A stretch of DNA of 42,196 nucleotides from UMGS1052 sp045532035 (GCA_045532035.1 JAZSFD010000096.1:1-42196); one strand, 5' to 3'. Counted from the stretch's first letter, positions 24,796 through 32,689 are shown. Numbers and translations are program-made. Notes: generated by a model not told the origin, from the letters alone.

Positions 24796-24854
24796 AAAAC
24801 TCCAACTCCCTCAGTCGCTTCGCGCCAGCTCCCCTGAAGGAGGAGCCTTTTTTC
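24796..24854. repeat. Second intergenic repeat family (CTCC..CTTCGCG..GGAG)
   Basis: AAAACTCCAACTCCCTCAG, a CGCTTCGCG core and a CTCC-CCTGAA-GGAG hairpin are followed by a T-run. The reverse complement of the repeat at 42133-42188 shows the same layout (AAAACTCCGACTCC, CGCTTCGCG, inverted CCTCC/GGAGG), so the two are diverged members of one family. Confidence 0.65.
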
Positions 24855-24855
24855 A

Positions 24856-24899
24856 GCCTCCCTCGCAAGTGTGCAGACAAAAGCGGTTTGTCGGAAGGA
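24856..24899 (+). repeat. 44-bp direct repeat
   Basis: These 44 bases are identical to 24566-24609, 290 bp upstream, and their reverse complement with a few changes lies in positions 69-112. The block contains GTGTGCAGACAAAAGCGG. It shows that the intergenic region is a composite of related modules. Confidence 0.85.
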
Positions 24900-24974
24900 G
24901 TCGGAATTAAATCAAAGAGAATTGCAAGAGGGGCTCTCGCGCCCTCCCCCTCGTCATTTCTTTTTGGAAAAGAA

Positions 24975-25196
24975 ATGACAGTAGAAAATGATTATCAAAA
25001 AGGATTTTCCGATATCAGCCTCGTTTCCGATATCAAAAGGCTGCAAAGGTTAAAGCTTTTCTGCAAGGGTTTGTCGATATCGAAAGACGATGTCTGCACA
25101 TCTGATTGGACTTCTGTTTTGCCGATATCAGAAACCTTGTTTTGGGAAAACGGGCGTATCAATCAGCCGCCCTTTCAGGCAATGGAGGTATTATGA
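24975..25196 (+). CDS. Doubtful small ORF in the repeat-rich gap
   Basis: An open frame of 73 residues starting at ATG 24975 with only a weak GGAAAAG upstream. The predicted peptide (starting MTVENDYQKGFSDISLVSDIKRL) has no motif I know and no hydrophobic segment. Four GATATC hexamers occur within 119 bp of it (25011, 25029, 25076, 25124), three of them as CCGATATCA. They fall in two different reading frames, so they look like DNA motifs rather than a coding pattern. It may be a gene remnant or non-coding. Confidence 0.2.
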   Translation: MTVENDYQKGFSDISLVSDIKRLQRLKLFCKGLSISKDDVCTSDWTSVLPISETLFWENGRINQPPFQAMEVL

Positions 25197-25258
25197 CACT
25201 CCCTGTTTGTGCATAGTGCTAACAGCAATTATTATAATACACTTTGTCAGCAAGCTCC

Positions 25259-25281
25259 GGGACGATGTAGGGCATCGTCCC
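25259..25281. repeat. GGGACGATG palindrome
   Basis: GGGACGATG-TAGGG-CATCGTCCC, followed by CCTAC. It is the same REP-like palindrome as at 24658 and at the window start. Confidence 0.8.
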
Positions 25282-25312
25282 CTACTTTGTTTTAAGGTAT
25301 TGCGACAAAATC

Positions 25313-25343
25313 AGACCGCCGATCAATTTCGGCGGTCTTTTTT
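25313..25343 (+). terminator. Hairpin with T-run at the acyltransferase 3' end
   Basis: Perfect 10-bp stem AGACCGCCGA (25313-25322) with TCGGCGGTCT (25329-25338), followed by T6 on the plus strand. The stop codon of the minus-strand acyltransferase gene lies in the loop; on that strand the stem is followed only by GATTTTG. Confidence 0.75.
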
Positions 25344-26390
25344 GATACTTATTCCGTAAAGGCTTCGAACCACGGGAATCCTGCAGAACATTTCTGCCAT
25401 GACAACAGTCGCAAGGCAGGACAGCACAAGCGATACAACATAACAAAGCGCTATCGGTAGCTTCAGATATTCAACAGCAAAATACGATGCCGCAATGATC
25501 ACAATATAATGGAAAAGATAGATAGCAAACGAACGGCTTTGCAGATATGAGAAAAGCTTATTTTTGAAATTCAGCTTGTCATAAAATGCAAAAATTGCAA
25601 GCACCGTGATCCACGCATAAAGATGCGGCAAAGGATAGTTTACACAGACCGAAAAACTGATACCAAATGAAAAATATGTCTGTATCGGCAAAAGCACGAG
25701 AGCGCAGACTGCAAGAGGAATTCTTGCTTCTTTCAATCTCTCAAGCACTTTTTCTGACGAAAAAACATAATATCCCAGAAGATAAAGCGTAAAATACAAG
25801 GGTATCCGCATGACCTCAAGGAAATTGCCAAATTGTGCAAGAACAAAAAGCACAGGGGCCAGAACAATGAGAGTGATGACCCCTGCCCTCTCCCCGAGCT
25901 TTTCAAGCTTTCCTTTTTTATCAACAAGACGCACAAGAAGAGCAGCAAGCGAAGTGAGATAAAGCTGTGCGATAAACCACAGATGGGCAGAACCCGCAAG
26001 CGCGAGAACAACAGCAAGCGCAGGGGCAGGAATTTTTGAAAACTCCGCCCACTCCCCTTTTATGTATATTGAAAACGCCATAACCGCAGGAGATATGGTG
26101 AAAAGACAGGTTATAAGGGGGACAAGAAGCTTTTTTGTTCTGTTTGCGACAAATCCGCGTACTCCGCGCTTTTCGATCGAATGGCGTGCCGACGCGCCTG
26201 CCACAACAAAGAGAATCGACATAAACCACGGATAAACGGCATATCCGATACTGTCGACGGCAGGGATGCCTTCAACATTATAATGTATCATCGAGCCTGC
26301 ACAGTTGAAGACATTGACAACGTGATATATCACCACAAGGAGAATGCAGATAACTCGGATATTGTCAAGATAATCCTTACGCTCCTTCAT
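25323..26390 (-). CDS. Acyltransferase family 3 membrane protein
   Basis: 355-residue membrane protein with about ten hydrophobic segments. It matches the acyltransferase_3 (OafA/NodX-like) family: the N-terminus RKDYLDNIRVICILLVVIYHVVNVF has the conserved Arg and His, and the WFMSILFVVAGASARHSIEKRG segment follows. These enzymes O-acylate surface sugars or lipids. I use ATG 26390, seven bases after GGGGAG; it overlaps the end of the AbrB-type gene by 14 bp, so the pair is co-translated. The acyl acceptor is unknown. Confidence 0.85.
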   Translation of the reverse strand: MKERKDYLDNIRVICILLVVIYHVVNVFNCAGSMIHYNVEGIPAVDSIGYAVYPWFMSILFVVAGASARHSIEKRGVRGFVANRTKKLLVPLITCLFTISPAVMAFSIYIKGEWAEFSKIPAPALAVVLALAGSAHLWFIAQLYLTSLAALLVRLVDKKGKLEKLGERAGVITLIVLAPVLFVLAQFGNFLEVMRIPLYFTLYLLGYYVFSSEKVLERLKEARIPLAVCALVLLPIQTYFSFGISFSVCVNYPLPHLYAWITVLAIFAFYDKLNFKNKLFSYLQSRSFAIYLFHYIVIIAASYFAVEYLKLPIALCYVVSLVLSCLATVVMAEMFCRIPVVRSLYGISIKKDRRN

Positions 26391-26619
26391 TTCCATTCTC
26401 CCCCTTTGTTCCCTTTTCAAAAGCCTCATCCATCACCTTTTTCAGAACATCATAATGATGAATGGCGACTCCTCTGTCAACATCGGCAAGCAGAAGCAGC
26501 ATATCCCCGGCATTTATACCGAACATATCGCGTACCTCTTTGGGAATGACTATCTGCCCTTTCGGTCCCACCTTTACGGTCGCCATGTATTTCCCATCGG
26601 GATATTTGTTTTTCTCCAT
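26377..26619 (-). CDS. AbrB/SpoVT-type DNA-binding regulator
   Basis: 80-residue protein with an N-terminal swapped-hairpin AbrB domain: MATVKVGPKGQIVIPKEVRDMFGINAGDMLLLLAD is the full family signature. The remainder is a short acidic/basic tail. Such proteins are dimeric transition-state regulators or antitoxins; no toxin gene is next to it, so a regulator is more likely. ATG 26619 follows GAGGTG at six bases; the GTG three codons upstream lies in that site. It precedes and overlaps the acyltransferase gene, and its own leader carries tandem repeats that may be operators. Confidence 0.88.
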   Translation of the reverse strand: MEKNKYPDGKYMATVKVGPKGQIVIPKEVRDMFGINAGDMLLLLADVDRGVAIHHYDVLKKVMDEAFEKGTKGENGNEGA

Positions 26620-26638
26620 TTTTTGCACCTCACATTTT

Positions 26639-26703
26639 AAGAAAAGTAAGAAAAGTATTACTTGTATTACTAAAATTATAAATCAATCCTTCGAAAATGT
26701 CAA
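26639..26703 (-). promoter_or_regulatory. Consensus promoter and tandem-repeat leader of the AbrB-type gene
   Basis: On the minus strand TTGACA (26698-26703) and TATAAT (26675-26680) are 17 bp apart. Just downstream, two pairs of 9-bp direct repeats lie back to back: GTATTACTT/GTATTACTA (26655-26672) and AAGAAAAGT twice (26639-26656), plus-strand reading. They sit where an autorepressor would bind. Confidence 0.7.
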
Positions 26704-26747
26704 GGGCTTTTTCGGTCAAAAAGTGCTAATTTTGGACAAATTCTCTC

Positions 26748-26776
26748 TTTACAGACGGCATTGGCAAGGGTATAAT
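26748..26776 (+). promoter_or_regulatory. SigA-type promoter of the GH99-like genes
   Basis: TTTACA (26748-26753) and TATAAT (26771-26776) with a 17-bp spacer, 40 bp upstream of the first ATG. It is divergent from the AbrB-type promoter. The intact promoter contrasts with the broken genes it serves. Confidence 0.8.
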
Positions 26777-26815
26777 AAAAATATACGGCACAGTTTCCAA
26801 CAAAAGGAGAAGATT

Positions 26816-27199
26816 ATGTATAACATCAAACTCACAAATTACATTCCCGAACCAAATCCTGTTTCTTCCGAATACATCGTTGCAGCGCATTATTATGCTG
26901 CCTGGAAAAAAGGCTCGGCAGGGCTTCACAACGCCTTTGACGATCTGCACGAATACCCCGAGCGCACTCCCCTTATGGGCTATTATGACGAAGAAAACCC
27001 AAAGGTTGCCGACTGGGAGATCAAGTGGGCGATCGAGCACGGCTTCAAATATCTGCAAGCCATCCGTGAGGAGCTGACAGAGCGCGACAATCTTCCCGAC
27101 TATCGAACACCGCAGGATATAGGTCTTTCAGACTTCAACAAAAGCTGGGGCAAACCCGACCTTTCGGAAATCTGCAAAAAGAAGTTCAACCTTGAATAA
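26816..27199 (+). pseudogene. GH99-like (WbsX) gene, copy A, internally deleted
   Basis: Open frame of 127 residues. Residues 1-76 match the N-terminus of copy B (AHYYAAWKKG, GYYDEENP, EIKWA.EHG) and residues 77-127 match its last 51 residues (YLQAIREE...SEICKKKFNLE). The middle 279 residues, including the WNEWDEG catalytic-type motif, are missing. The junction (27041-27048, GGCTTCAA) aligns with GGCATCAA (27439) and GGCTTCAG (28275) in copy B, so a short-homology deletion of 837 bp, in frame, explains it. A good ribosome site remains, so a short protein may be made, but it cannot be the enzyme. Confidence 0.9.
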
Positions 27200-27213
27200 A
27201 GGAGAAAACATCG

Positions 27214-28433
27214 ATGTACAACATAAAACTTGAAAGCTATGTTCCCGAGCCAAAACCCGCAAAAAGCGATATGATAGTTGCGGCGCACTACTATGCCGCC
27301 TGGAAAAAAGGCGCAGCAGGTCTTCACGACGGCTTTGACGATCTTCACGATTTTCCCGAAAGAACTCCTCTTCACGGCTATTATGACGAGGAAAACCCGA
27401 CCGTGTGCGACCGGGAGATCAAGTGGGCATCCGAGCACGGCATCAATTGCTTCATTTATTGCTGGTACAGAAAGCCCGAGTTTATGGGAAAGCCCGTAAC
27501 CCTTGAGGCGCTTCGTTGCGGTCACGGAATACATGAGGCAATGACGAACGCCAAGTATCAGAAATACATGAACTTTGCCATCATGCTCGAAAACCTTCCC
27601 CGTTGGGCAAACACCGACGCCGACGATCTTGTCAACAATCTTCTTCCTTTCTGGACAGAAACCTATTTCAAGCGCGAAAACTATCTCAAGATCGACAACA
27701 AGCCTGTCCTTTTCGTTTTCTTCCCCCAAAGGCTGAACAAAGCCTTTTCGAGCGTTGAAGAACAAAAAAGACCTTCGATATCTGCCGCGAATATATAAAA
27801 GGTCAAGGTTTTGACGGTATGCTTTTTGCCTATTGCACTACCATGTACCGCTACGAAACCGAAAAACCACACATTTATCATGCAGACAATCTTGCACGCG
27901 GATTTGATTTTGCTTTCGGATACAGCAATCTTTATGATGCTCCCTGCGATCATCCGCCACAGGAGGATATCATCAAAGGTCAGTATGACGCCTACGAAAG
28001 AGAGCTTGCCATTGATGAAATGACAGAAACTCCCACCATCACCTGCTTCAGAGATGCATCGCCGCGTTTTTCACAAAAATGGCGCGATCAAGGCTACAAA
28101 TTCTATGAAGAAAAGCGCTGGTATGCCACCCCGGAATCGTTTCGTGAGATTATCCGCCGCATCAAAGAGCGCAGCGAAAAGCTTCCCGACGGCGCATGGG
28201 GAAAACGCTTCATATCCATCGACAACTGGAACGAATGGGACGAGGGGCATTATGTTTCTCCCTCCCATGAATTTGGCTTCAGATATCTTCAGGCAATCCG
28301 TGAGGAGCCGACCGAACGCAACAATCTCCCCGACTACCGAACACCGCAGGAGATAGGATTTTCAGACTTCAACAAAAGCTGGGGCGAACCCGACCTTTCG
28401 GAAATCTGCAAAAAGAAATTCAACCTTGAATAA
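27214..28433 (+). pseudogene. GH99-like (WbsX) gene, copy B, frameshifted
   Basis: Glycoside hydrolase family 99-like (WbsX) protein, about 406 residues if read through. The first frame encodes residues 1-194 and stops at 27796-27798; homology passes to another frame at the A-run 27764-27769. Restoring one A (A6 to A7) joins EEQKKTFDICREYIKGQGFDGMLFAYC and continues to the stop at 28431-28433. WbsX-type features are AHYYAAWKKG, CFIYCWYRKPEF and DNWNEWDEGHYVSP. These proteins act on or near surface polysaccharides; the precise reaction is unsettled. The cause may be a real mutation, slippage-based phase variation, or a sequencing error. Confidence 0.88.
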
Positions 28434-28450
28434 AGTTTCACCGAAAAAAT

Positions 28451-28743
28451 GAGGGAAACCCCCGGCGAGGGTTTCCCTCTTGCACTGCGTGCAATTCACC
28501 GAAGTTACTTCGTAACTTCCGCCTGCGCTATGCGGACGCAAAGAGGGTTTTCGCTCTCTCCGGAGAGCGACCAAAGGCGCCGCGGAAGTTTGCATGCAAA
28601 CTTCTAAAGTTGCTATGCAACTTCCACTTTGGAAACTGCGAGCCTTTGAAAAGGCTCGACCGAAACTTCATTTTCGTGAAGCGTGTAGCTTTTGCAACAC
28701 GCTCTCACGGGCAAGCCCTCAAAAAGCTTGCCCGTGTTTTTTT
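28451..28743. repeat. Dense hairpin array ending in a terminator
   Basis: The 314-bp gap has no gene. It is a chain of about eleven short hairpins, most perfect: 28451-28479 (11-bp stem), 28480-28494, 28501-28519 (GAAGTTAC/GTAACTTC), 28551-28570, 28585-28604 (20-bp palindrome without a loop), 28607-28623 (AAGTTGC/GCAACTT), 28622-28634, 28639-28658, 28666-28681, 28681-28702 and 28706-28736. Three share a GAAGTT...AACTTC design. The first has A6 on its left, so it is a minus-strand terminator; the last is followed by T7. Confidence 0.8.
28706..28743 (+). terminator. Intrinsic terminator after the GH99-like region
   Basis: Perfect 11-bp stem CACGGGCAAGC (28706-28716) with GCTTGCCCGTG (28726-28736), 9-nt loop, then T7. 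It stops plus-strand transcription just before the convergent pentapeptide-repeat gene. Confidence 0.9.
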
Positions 28744-28747
28744 GTTC

Positions 28748-29386
28748 TTATTTTATTTTTATTCCGAGCATCTTTGCAACCATTTCCGCCTGCTCGGAGC
28801 TGATGACGGCGCCACGGAGCTCGGAAAGATTATCGGAAAGAATGATTCCCGAAAGCTCGTTGTCGCAAAGCTCAACTCCCGAAAGGGATGTTTTGAAAAA
28901 AGAGCAGCCCCGCAGATCACAGTCGGACATTTTCAGTCGTTTTGTCTTACACTCCGAAAGGGTCGCCTCGGACAGACGGCAGCTTTCAACCACCGCGTCC
29001 TCAAGCTTTGCTTTGTTGAAATTGGCAAACGAAAGATTACAGCCAAAAAAAGCGCAATCATACGAAACGCTTGAGCAAAAAACAGTGCCCATTCCCTTGC
29101 AATTTTCGAAAATGCAGTTTCTGAAATAAGCATCCTCGAAATCGCATCCCGAAAGATCGCACGACACAAATATGCATTTGTCAAAGGATGCCGACCGAAA
29201 TCCGACATTTTCAAAACAGCAGGCGGAAAACCTGTCCTCAGAAAAGGATACTCCGCAAAGCTCGCCCGAAAAACGCACCTTTTCCACATCCATTCCGCGA
29301 TAGACCTCTTCGGTCTGCAAAATCTCCCGCATCGATCGGTCAAAATCAAATTCAACAGTATATTTCAAATCATTCTTTCTGTTCAT
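28748..29386 (-). CDS. Pentapeptide-repeat protein
   Basis: 212-residue protein, most of it a right-handed quadrilateral beta-helix of pentapeptide repeats with Phe/Leu at the centre: RFSACCFENVGFRSASFDKCIFVSCDLSGCDFEDAYFRNCIF is a clear run. It is unusually rich in Cys (about 20). The first 35 residues are non-repeat. Some pentapeptide proteins mimic DNA and protect gyrase, but nothing here shows that. It starts one base after the prmC stop, so it is in the hom-DUF1385-prmC operon, in the place where prfA might be expected. Confidence 0.85.
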   Translation of the reverse strand: MNRKNDLKYTVEFDFDRSMREILQTEEVYRGMDVEKVRFSGELCGVSFSEDRFSACCFENVGFRSASFDKCIFVSCDLSGCDFEDAYFRNCIFENCKGMGTVFCSSVSYDCAFFGCNLSFANFNKAKLEDAVVESCRLSEATLSECKTKRLKMSDCDLRGCSFFKTSLSGVELCDNELSGIILSDNLSELRGAVISSEQAEMVAKMLGIKIK

Positions 29387-29387
29387 C

Positions 29388-30239
29388 TCAAATCTCTCCC
29401 GTCTTTTTTCCGATAATCACTCTCTCAATTCCCGAATAATCAAAGACAGAGCTTTTTTCAAATTCCGAAGAAACAAGGATATCGGAAACACCTGCCGCCG
29501 TGTCATATCCTGCCTCAAAAGCGAATGAACCATTATCGGCAAGATACGGAAGAAAACGTTCTGTTATGGCGCGGTAAAAGAAAAGTCCGTCCTCTTTTCC
29601 GTCAAGAGCAATGTGCGGCTCAAGCAGAACTTCGTCCGACAAAGTTTTCATGTCGGAAGATTTTATATACGGCGGATTTGAGGCGATGATATCAAAGACC
29701 CCTTTTGGAGAATACTCGCAAAGGTCGGCGCAGACAATCTCCATTCTGTCACAAAGTCCGTGATATTCTGCATTCCTTTTTGCGTATGCAAGGGCATCGT
29801 CCGAAATATCTACCGCCACACACTGCGCGTCGGGGCGGTTTTTTAACACCGCAACAGAGATACATCCGCTGCCGGTGCAAAGATCGAGAAATCTTCCGTT
29901 TTCGGGGAGATTTTTTATTATATATTCGGCAAGAAATTCAGTCTCGGGGCGCGGAATAAGACAACCATTTCCGCAGAACACCCGCAAGCCGTAAAACTCC
30001 CATTCACCGAGGATATACTGCAAGGGCTCGCCCGAAAGCTTTCTTTCAAGGGCATCGGCAAGTTTTTCGAAAACCTGCTGCGGTATCTCCTCCTTCGCGC
30101 AAAAAACAAAGTCTCTGCCCGAAAAATGCTTTATGATACAATCCGCCTGAAAAAATGCTGTCCCACGGTCTTTTTGCTCTGTGGGACAGTTTTTGTATAT
30201 TTTTTCGGCGGAAGAATTTCTGAATTCTTCAAAAGTCAT
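29388..30239 (-). CDS. prmC: Release factor glutamine methyltransferase PrmC
   Basis: 283-residue SAM-dependent enzyme that methylates the Gln of the GGQ motif in RF1 and RF2. The N-terminal helical domain (with LQYILGEWEFYGLRVFCGNGCLIPRPETEFL) is followed by motif I FLDLCTGSGCISVAVLKN and the catalytic NPPY (FDIIASNPPYIKSSD). The last residues reach a normal length. ATG overlaps the TGA of the DUF1385 gene by four bases (ATGA). In many Firmicutes prmC is followed by or preceded by prfA; that gene is absent here. Confidence 0.95.
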   Translation of the reverse strand: MTFEEFRNSSAEKIYKNCPTEQKDRGTAFFQADCIIKHFSGRDFVFCAKEEIPQQVFEKLADALERKLSGEPLQYILGEWEFYGLRVFCGNGCLIPRPETEFLAEYIIKNLPENGRFLDLCTGSGCISVAVLKNRPDAQCVAVDISDDALAYAKRNAEYHGLCDRMEIVCADLCEYSPKGVFDIIASNPPYIKSSDMKTLSDEVLLEPHIALDGKEDGLFFYRAITERFLPYLADNGSFAFEAGYDTAAGVSDILVSSEFEKSSVFDYSGIERVIIGKKTGEI

Positions 30240-31324
30240 TCTTTTTCGTCTTCTCCGATTTTTTCGTCTGTTTCTTTGGTTTCGGAATCGCCATCTTCCG
30301 CGATTTCCGAAACTTCGGCTTCTTCCTTTGCCTTCTGTGCTTCAAGTATCTCGACTATCTCGGGATAATCCTCGGGAAGTGCCGCCTTGAGCGACCGAAT
30401 GGCAACCTCGATCTGATCGTCAGTCGGCTCCTTTGTGGTAATCCGCTGGATCCAAAGGCCCGGAGCCGAAAGGATTCGGGTGATTATATTGTCATGCCGT
30501 CCCGCAAAGCGGATGAACTCATAGCCAAGCGCCACCACGAGGGGGAGAGTAACTATTTTGAGAGATGTCTGGATAATTACAGACGTGTTTACAAAGAACA
30601 GATTGATAAAAATTCCGAGTATCATCATGACCACAAGGAAGCTTGTGCCGCATCTCGGATGGAATCTCGACTGAGCCTTGACATTTTCGACATTAAGTTC
30701 AAGATACTTTTCGTGGCAAAAAACCGATTTGTGCTCGGCACCGTGGTACTGGAAGGTGCGCTTGATGTCGGGAATAAGCGCCACAAGTCCTATATATGCA
30801 AGGAATATGGCAATTCTGAAAACTCCCGAAAAAACGCTCTTCAGGATTCTCATTCCCCATTCCTCCTGAACCTCACCGAAAATGGCGGTGGAGGTGACGG
30901 TGGGAAGAAACATGAAAAGGAACACCGCAAGTGCAAGTCCCAGAATTGTGCCGATGGCTGTTGCCACATTCACAAGGCTTTTGGCGAAATGCTTTTCGAG
31001 CCATATTTCAAATTTTGTGGGCTCCTCCTCTTCAATGCCAAGCATTTCGACAGACTTGTTAAGGGTCTTCATCGAAAGCTTCATCATCGTAACGAAATTT
31101 ACGATACCGCGGATAAGCGGCCATTTGAGTATCTTGCATTTTTCGCCGGGAGGTGTCATGGTATCGACATCTGTTATTATATCACCGTCAACATTGCGTA
31201 CCGAAAGGGCGATGCGCTCTTTTGCTTTCATCATTACGCCTTCAAGCACAGCCTGACCGCCGACGGTTCCGATTCTTGAATCCTTGTTGTCTTTGTTTTC
31301 GCAACAACAATTTTTCTTGCTCAT
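30236..31324 (-). CDS. DUF1385 membrane protein (YqhQ-like)
   Basis: 362-residue protein of the DUF1385/YqhQ family, function unknown. It begins with a Cys-rich SKKNCCCENKD, then the family core IGTVGGQAVLEGVMMKAKERIALSVRN and KWPLIRGIVNF, several membrane segments (about 115-235), and the YHGAEHKSVFCHE and RFHPRCGTSFLVVMMILGIF motifs. The last 60 residues are Glu-rich. DUF1385 genes are often next to prmC and prfA, as seen for prmC here. GGAGG lies 12 bases from the ATG, slightly far. Confidence 0.9.
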   Translation of the reverse strand: MSKKNCCCENKDNKDSRIGTVGGQAVLEGVMMKAKERIALSVRNVDGDIITDVDTMTPPGEKCKILKWPLIRGIVNFVTMMKLSMKTLNKSVEMLGIEEEEPTKFEIWLEKHFAKSLVNVATAIGTILGLALAVFLFMFLPTVTSTAIFGEVQEEWGMRILKSVFSGVFRIAIFLAYIGLVALIPDIKRTFQYHGAEHKSVFCHEKYLELNVENVKAQSRFHPRCGTSFLVVMMILGIFINLFFVNTSVIIQTSLKIVTLPLVVALGYEFIRFAGRHDNIITRILSAPGLWIQRITTKEPTDDQIEVAIRSLKAALPEDYPEIVEILEAQKAKEEAEVSEIAEDGDSETKETDEKIGEDEKE

Positions 31325-31398
31325 TTTGGCTTATCTACCTCCTTGCATTCTTTTTTGGTATTATTTCACCGAAAAGGAAAATAATAATATTGTAGAAA

Positions 31399-32583
31399 TC
31401 AAAGCACGCGTATCTTTGAGAGCACAGGAATGTTCGCAAGGATATCGCAAAGCTTTTCTTCGGGTAGCTCATCTGTGATGAAAGCAAACCCATCGTTTGT
31501 GTCACAGAACACACAGCCGGGGAAAAGATCCTTTGCGGATGCATCGGTGGTGCGGACAAAAAATCTGACATTTGCCTTTTTATAGTCAATAACAGGGTTA
31601 GTATCCGAAAGAGTCCAGGTGATCGCCTTTTTGCACTCGCGGGCAATATCAACGATATCGGCAACAACGGCACTTGCTGTGGGAAGCTTTCCCGCGCCTC
31701 TGCCGTAGAACATTACATCTCCCACCGCGTTTCCGCAGACGGTGATGGCGTTGTATACGTCATTCACGCCTGCCATGGGGTTATCATAGCCCACAAGGAA
31801 GGGGGAAGTGATGACGTATGTACCCTGTTCGGTGCTCTGCGCCTTTCCGAGAAGCTTGATGGAATAGCCGAGCGACTCCGCCGCTTCCACATCGGAAAGG
31901 GTGATATTTGTGATGCCCTCGCAGTGAACATTTTCGGGAGAAACGGTCTTTCCGAAAGCAAGAGATGCGAGAATACAGATCTTTCTGCAGGTATCAAGAC
32001 CCTCAACATCTGCCGCAGGGTTTGCTTCGGCATAACCGAGGCTCTGGGCAATCTTCAAAGCCTCGTCAAAGCTCATGTTTTCTTCGATCATCTTTGTGAG
32101 GATGAAGTTTGTGGTGCCGTTGAGAATACCTGTGACCGATTCGATCTTGTTTGCCGCAAGGCACTGCCACATGGGGCGGATGATCGGAATACCGCCGCCG
32201 ACAGATGCTTCGAAGAGATAGTTTACATTGTTTTCGCGGGCGATCTCAAGCAGCTCTGCGCCGAAATTTGCCACGACCTCTTTGTTGGAGGTAACAACAT
32301 TTTTGCCGGCAAGAAGAGCTTTCTTTGTGAATTCATAAGCGGGATGCGAGCCTCCCATGGTTTCGACCACCATGACTACATCGGGGTCGTTTACGATCAT
32401 GTCATAGTCCATGGTCACTCTGTCGCCCAGCTCGTGGTCGGGGAAAGAGCGCTTGTCGAGGATATATTTAACATTGAGCTGCTGTCCGCAAAGCTTTTCG
32501 GAGAGAGAGTCTGAATTTTCTCTGATGACCTCCGCAACGCCGGAGCCGACAACACCAAAACCGAGAATTGCAATATTTATCAT
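31399..32583 (-). CDS. hom: Homoserine dehydrogenase
   Basis: 394-residue NAD(P)H-dependent enzyme converting aspartate semialdehyde to homoserine for threonine and methionine synthesis. The N-terminal Rossmann motif GFGVVGSGVAEVI, the VVTSNKEVVANFG segment, the catalytic ILNGTTNFILTKM and the GYAEANPAADVEGLDTCRKI region are clear. The C-terminus after residue 335 is shorter than in enzymes with a full ACT domain (about 430 residues), but it still has an ACT-like VRFFVRTTDASAKDLFPG. It is the first gene of the minus-strand group ending at 28748. No T-box or riboswitch is visible in the 107-bp leader. Confidence 0.95.
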   Translation of the reverse strand: MINIAILGFGVVGSGVAEVIRENSDSLSEKLCGQQLNVKYILDKRSFPDHELGDRVTMDYDMIVNDPDVVMVVETMGGSHPAYEFTKKALLAGKNVVTSNKEVVANFGAELLEIARENNVNYLFEASVGGGIPIIRPMWQCLAANKIESVTGILNGTTNFILTKMIEENMSFDEALKIAQSLGYAEANPAADVEGLDTCRKICILASLAFGKTVSPENVHCEGITNITLSDVEAAESLGYSIKLLGKAQSTEQGTYVITSPFLVGYDNPMAGVNDVYNAITVCGNAVGDVMFYGRGAGKLPTASAVVADIVDIARECKKAITWTLSDTNPVIDYKKANVRFFVRTTDASAKDLFPGCVFCDTNDGFAFITDELPEEKLCDILANIPVLSKIRVL

Positions 32584-32689
32584 AGTCTTTTCCTTTCAGA
32601 AGATAGATTTTATTCTAAAAATTATTTACTTTATATTGTAGCACAAATCGAAATCAAAATCAACACATATTTTACGAAAGGTTTGTTTT

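Noticed and set aside
24540..25196. 218-codon open frame through the repeat cluster
   Set aside because: Its first two thirds are the 164-bp repeat, palindromes and the 44-bp block, which are non-coding intergenic modules; only the last 73 codons were kept as a doubtful ORF.
26377..26619. Antitoxin of a toxin-antitoxin pair
   Set aside because: The overlapping partner is a ten-helix acyltransferase, not a MazF, Doc or PIN toxin.
28434..28747. tRNA or group II intron remnant in the hairpin-rich gap
   Set aside because: No cloverleaf with a CCA-proximal T-arm motif and no intron domain V signature could be found; the hairpins are serial and independent.
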